A stretch of DNA of 6,452 nt from contig CAMPHP010000187.1 in assembly GCA_946885925.1 (NCBI GenBank), forward strand, positions 1 through 6,452, written 5' to 3'. Shown piece by piece: positions 5,353 through 6,452 of the stretch (the stretch's first letter is position 1; every line of letters starts with the position of its first letter). Position numbers and translations under genes: made by a program. The notes beneath the pieces are model-generated. The model searched no databases. It was given only the letters and a program-made list of their open reading frames with translations, and was not told the origin of the DNA. This DNA comes from an uncultured Litorilinea sp. Its GTDB lineage: Bacteria; Chloroflexota; Anaerolineae; Caldilineales; Caldilineaceae.

Positions 5353-6363
5353 GTGCAACAAATCCTTGAACCCGGCAGCGTGCTGCGCCGGCGCTATGAA
5401 ATTCTCGAACTAGTAGGGCAAGGCGGCATGGGTGCGGTCTATAAAGCAGCAGATCGCCGTCTAGAGGGGCGCATCTGTGCCATCAAAGAAGTTTTGCCCG
5501 CCCTCGCCGACAATGCCCTTTCAGATGAAGAACTGGATCAGATGTCGGAACAATTCCGCATTGAAGCCAGCATCCTTTCACGATTAGATCATCCCAACCT
5601 GCCCAAAGTCTCCGATTACTTCTCCGTACGCGGGCGTGAGTACCTGGTCATGGATTTTGTAGAAGGACGCGATTTGCATGAAATCGTAAGTGAACAGCAA
5701 AAAGCTGGTGAATTCCTTAGTGAACAGCAAGTGTTGGGTTGGGCCGGCCAACTGCTGGATGCGCTGGAATATCTCCATGACCAAGATCCCCCCGTTGTCC
5801 ATCGCGATGTGAAACCCAGCAATATTAAAGTCACCCCGCGTGGCACGGTTAAGCTGGTAGACTTTGGTCTTGTCAAAGTATTGCACGATGATGATAGCCG
5901 CACTGTTACAGTTGTGCAAGGGCGAGGTACGGTAGCTTATACCCCCTTGGAACAATATGGAGGCGACACAGGCTATACGGATGCGCGCAGCGACATCTAT
6001 AGCATGGGAGCGACTCTCTACCATCTCCTTTCAGGTATTCCCCCAGCGGATGCCAAAGAGAGATTCTTGCGTCCCGGTGTATTGGTTTCTCTGCGCAACA
6101 TCAATCCGGCAGTCTCACCGCGCGTGGAACGGGTTGTGTTTCAAGCCCTCGCTATGCACCCCAACGAGCGCCCCCCCAATATTCGCTCCCTGCGCGAGAT
6201 GCTCTTTGGTTCGCTGCCAATCCCCCACTACAATGCCCCTTCCACAGGTCTAGCTCGCCCCCTAGAGAATGAACAGAACTGGAACGAAGTCTTTTATAGC
6301 AATCGCTATCTTGTTGCCAGCGCTGCTGCATTACTATTACTTGCTCTCATCTTGAGTCTGTAG
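5353..6363 (+). CDS. Tail-anchored Hanks-type Ser/Thr protein kinase
   Basis: A eukaryotic-like protein kinase with all catalytic elements: glycine loop [10 protein letters not shown] (21-30), Lys45 in CAIK, Glu71 in helix C, HRDVKPSN with Asp152, DFG at 170-172, and [11 protein letters not shown] closing the activation loop. Thr184 and Thr186 are likely autophosphorylation sites. It should phosphorylate Ser/Thr on cytosolic proteins, plausibly the divergent FHA regulator. After a linker of about 30 residues the protein ends in one hydrophobic segment (320-336) with nothing beyond, so the kinase is anchored by its tail and has no external sensor such as PASTA domains. The GTG start at 5353 has AAGG eight bases upstream and sits 15 residues before the glycine loop's strand. 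A 12-bp direct repeat lies in the loop at residues 113-126, and a 16-bp tandem repeat covers the stop codon. Confidence 0.93.
   Translation: MQQILEPGSVLRRRYEILELVGQGGMGAVYKAADRRLEGRICAIKEVLPALADNALSDEELDQMSEQFRIEASILSRLDHPNLPKVSDYFSVRGREYLVMDFVEGRDLHEIVSEQQKAGEFLSEQQVLGWAGQLLDALEYLHDQDPPVVHRDVKPSNIKVTPRGTVKLVDFGLVKVLHDDDSRTVTVVQGRGTVAYTPLEQYGGDTGYTDARSDIYSMGATLYHLLSGIPPADAKERFLRPGVLVSLRNINPAVSPRVERVVFQALAMHPNERPPNIRSLREMLFGSLPIPHYNAPSTGLARPLENEQNWNEVFYSNRYLVASAAALLLLALILSL
5689..5730 (+). repeat. 12-bp direct repeat in the kinase gene
   Basis: AGTGAACAGCAA occurs at 5689-5700 and again at 5719-5730, exactly 30 bases apart, encoding SEQQ twice in the segment [18 protein letters not shown]. 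The bases between and after the copies do not match, so it may be a decayed 30-bp duplication or a simple coincidence of sequence. It falls in the surface loop before helix E, where kinases tolerate length change. Confidence 0.6.
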
Positions 6364-6388
6364 CGTTTCGTATCTGTAGCGTTTTGTA
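6357..6388 (+). repeat. 16-bp tandem duplication across the kinase stop codon
   Basis: TCTGTAGCGTTTCGTA and TCTGTAGCGTTTTGTA are adjacent and differ at one base. The first contains the real stop codon (TAG, 6361-6363) and the second carries TAG in another frame. Its near identity suggests that it is younger than the other stop-codon repeats. Confidence 0.9.
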
Positions 6389-6417
6389 TTGGTCTTCCGC
6401 TCACAAGTTGTCGATGG

Positions 6418-6452
6418 ACCCTTCCTTGGAACTTGAAGTCCCAAGGAAGGGT
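6418..6452 (+). terminator. Perfect 12-bp hairpin after the kinase gene
   Basis: ACCCTTCCTTGG (6418-6429) pairs fully with 6441-6452 around an 11-base loop. It starts 55 bases after the kinase stop codon. The window ends at the last base of the stem, so whether a T-run follows cannot be seen. A terminator for the kinase gene is the natural reading, but other repeats have this form. Confidence 0.6.

Noticed and set aside
5584..6024. Minus-strand frame of 146 codons opposite the kinase
   Set aside because: It is the reverse image of well-supported kinase coding sequence with all catalytic motifs.

Overview
The window looks like a chromosomal segment of a Chloroflexota-type bacterium with roughly balanced GC content. 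The main clue is the gene order: phosphopantetheine adenylyltransferase (coaD), a DivIVA/F0-b-like coiled-coil protein, a DUF177 (YceD) protein, ribosomal protein L32 (rpmF), then fatty-acid synthesis (fabD). The FHA regulator and the small serine/threonine kinase also fit that phylum. The assignment is inferred from gene order and protein style, not from a database search.

Layout. Almost everything from 1 to 4984 is on the minus strand and is transcribed from right to left. It starts with an FHA-winged-helix regulator (4984-4286), then hemW (to 2893), coaD (2863-2318) and the coiled-coil protein (to 1713). A stem-loop plus T-run closes this group at 1687-1645. The T-run merges with a near-consensus promoter (1646-1618) that drives DUF177 (1486-896) and rpmF (736-548), and a strong hairpin terminator follows at 526-487. 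A separate gene, fabD, starts at 350 and runs off the left edge. On the plus strand a kinase gene (5353-6363) runs rightward to a perfect 12-bp hairpin at the right edge. The 370-bp gap between kinase and regulator carries promoters for both strands that face each other, plus a 14-bp perfect palindrome.

How the genes may work together. The left half is a housekeeping cluster (CoA synthesis, ribosome assembly, acyl-carrier loading). The right half is a possible phospho-signalling pair: a kinase with only a C-terminal membrane anchor, divergent from a protein that joins a phosphothreonine-reading FHA domain directly to an OmpR-type DNA-binding domain. The regulator is the first gene of the unit that contains hemW and coaD.

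Most unusual points. (1) Short degenerate tandem repeats of 11-16 bp sit across the stop codons of four of the seven genes, and every unit keeps a TAG or TAA. In two arrays the unit length puts stops in all three frames. In-frame repeats of 9, 15 and 18 bp, and a 12-bp direct repeat at 30-bp spacing, occur inside coding regions. (2) The coiled-coil gene seems to start at ATC. (3) FabD has Pro in place of the oxyanion-hole Gln of its GQGSQ motif. (4) The kinase and regulator transcripts appear to overlap at their 5' ends.
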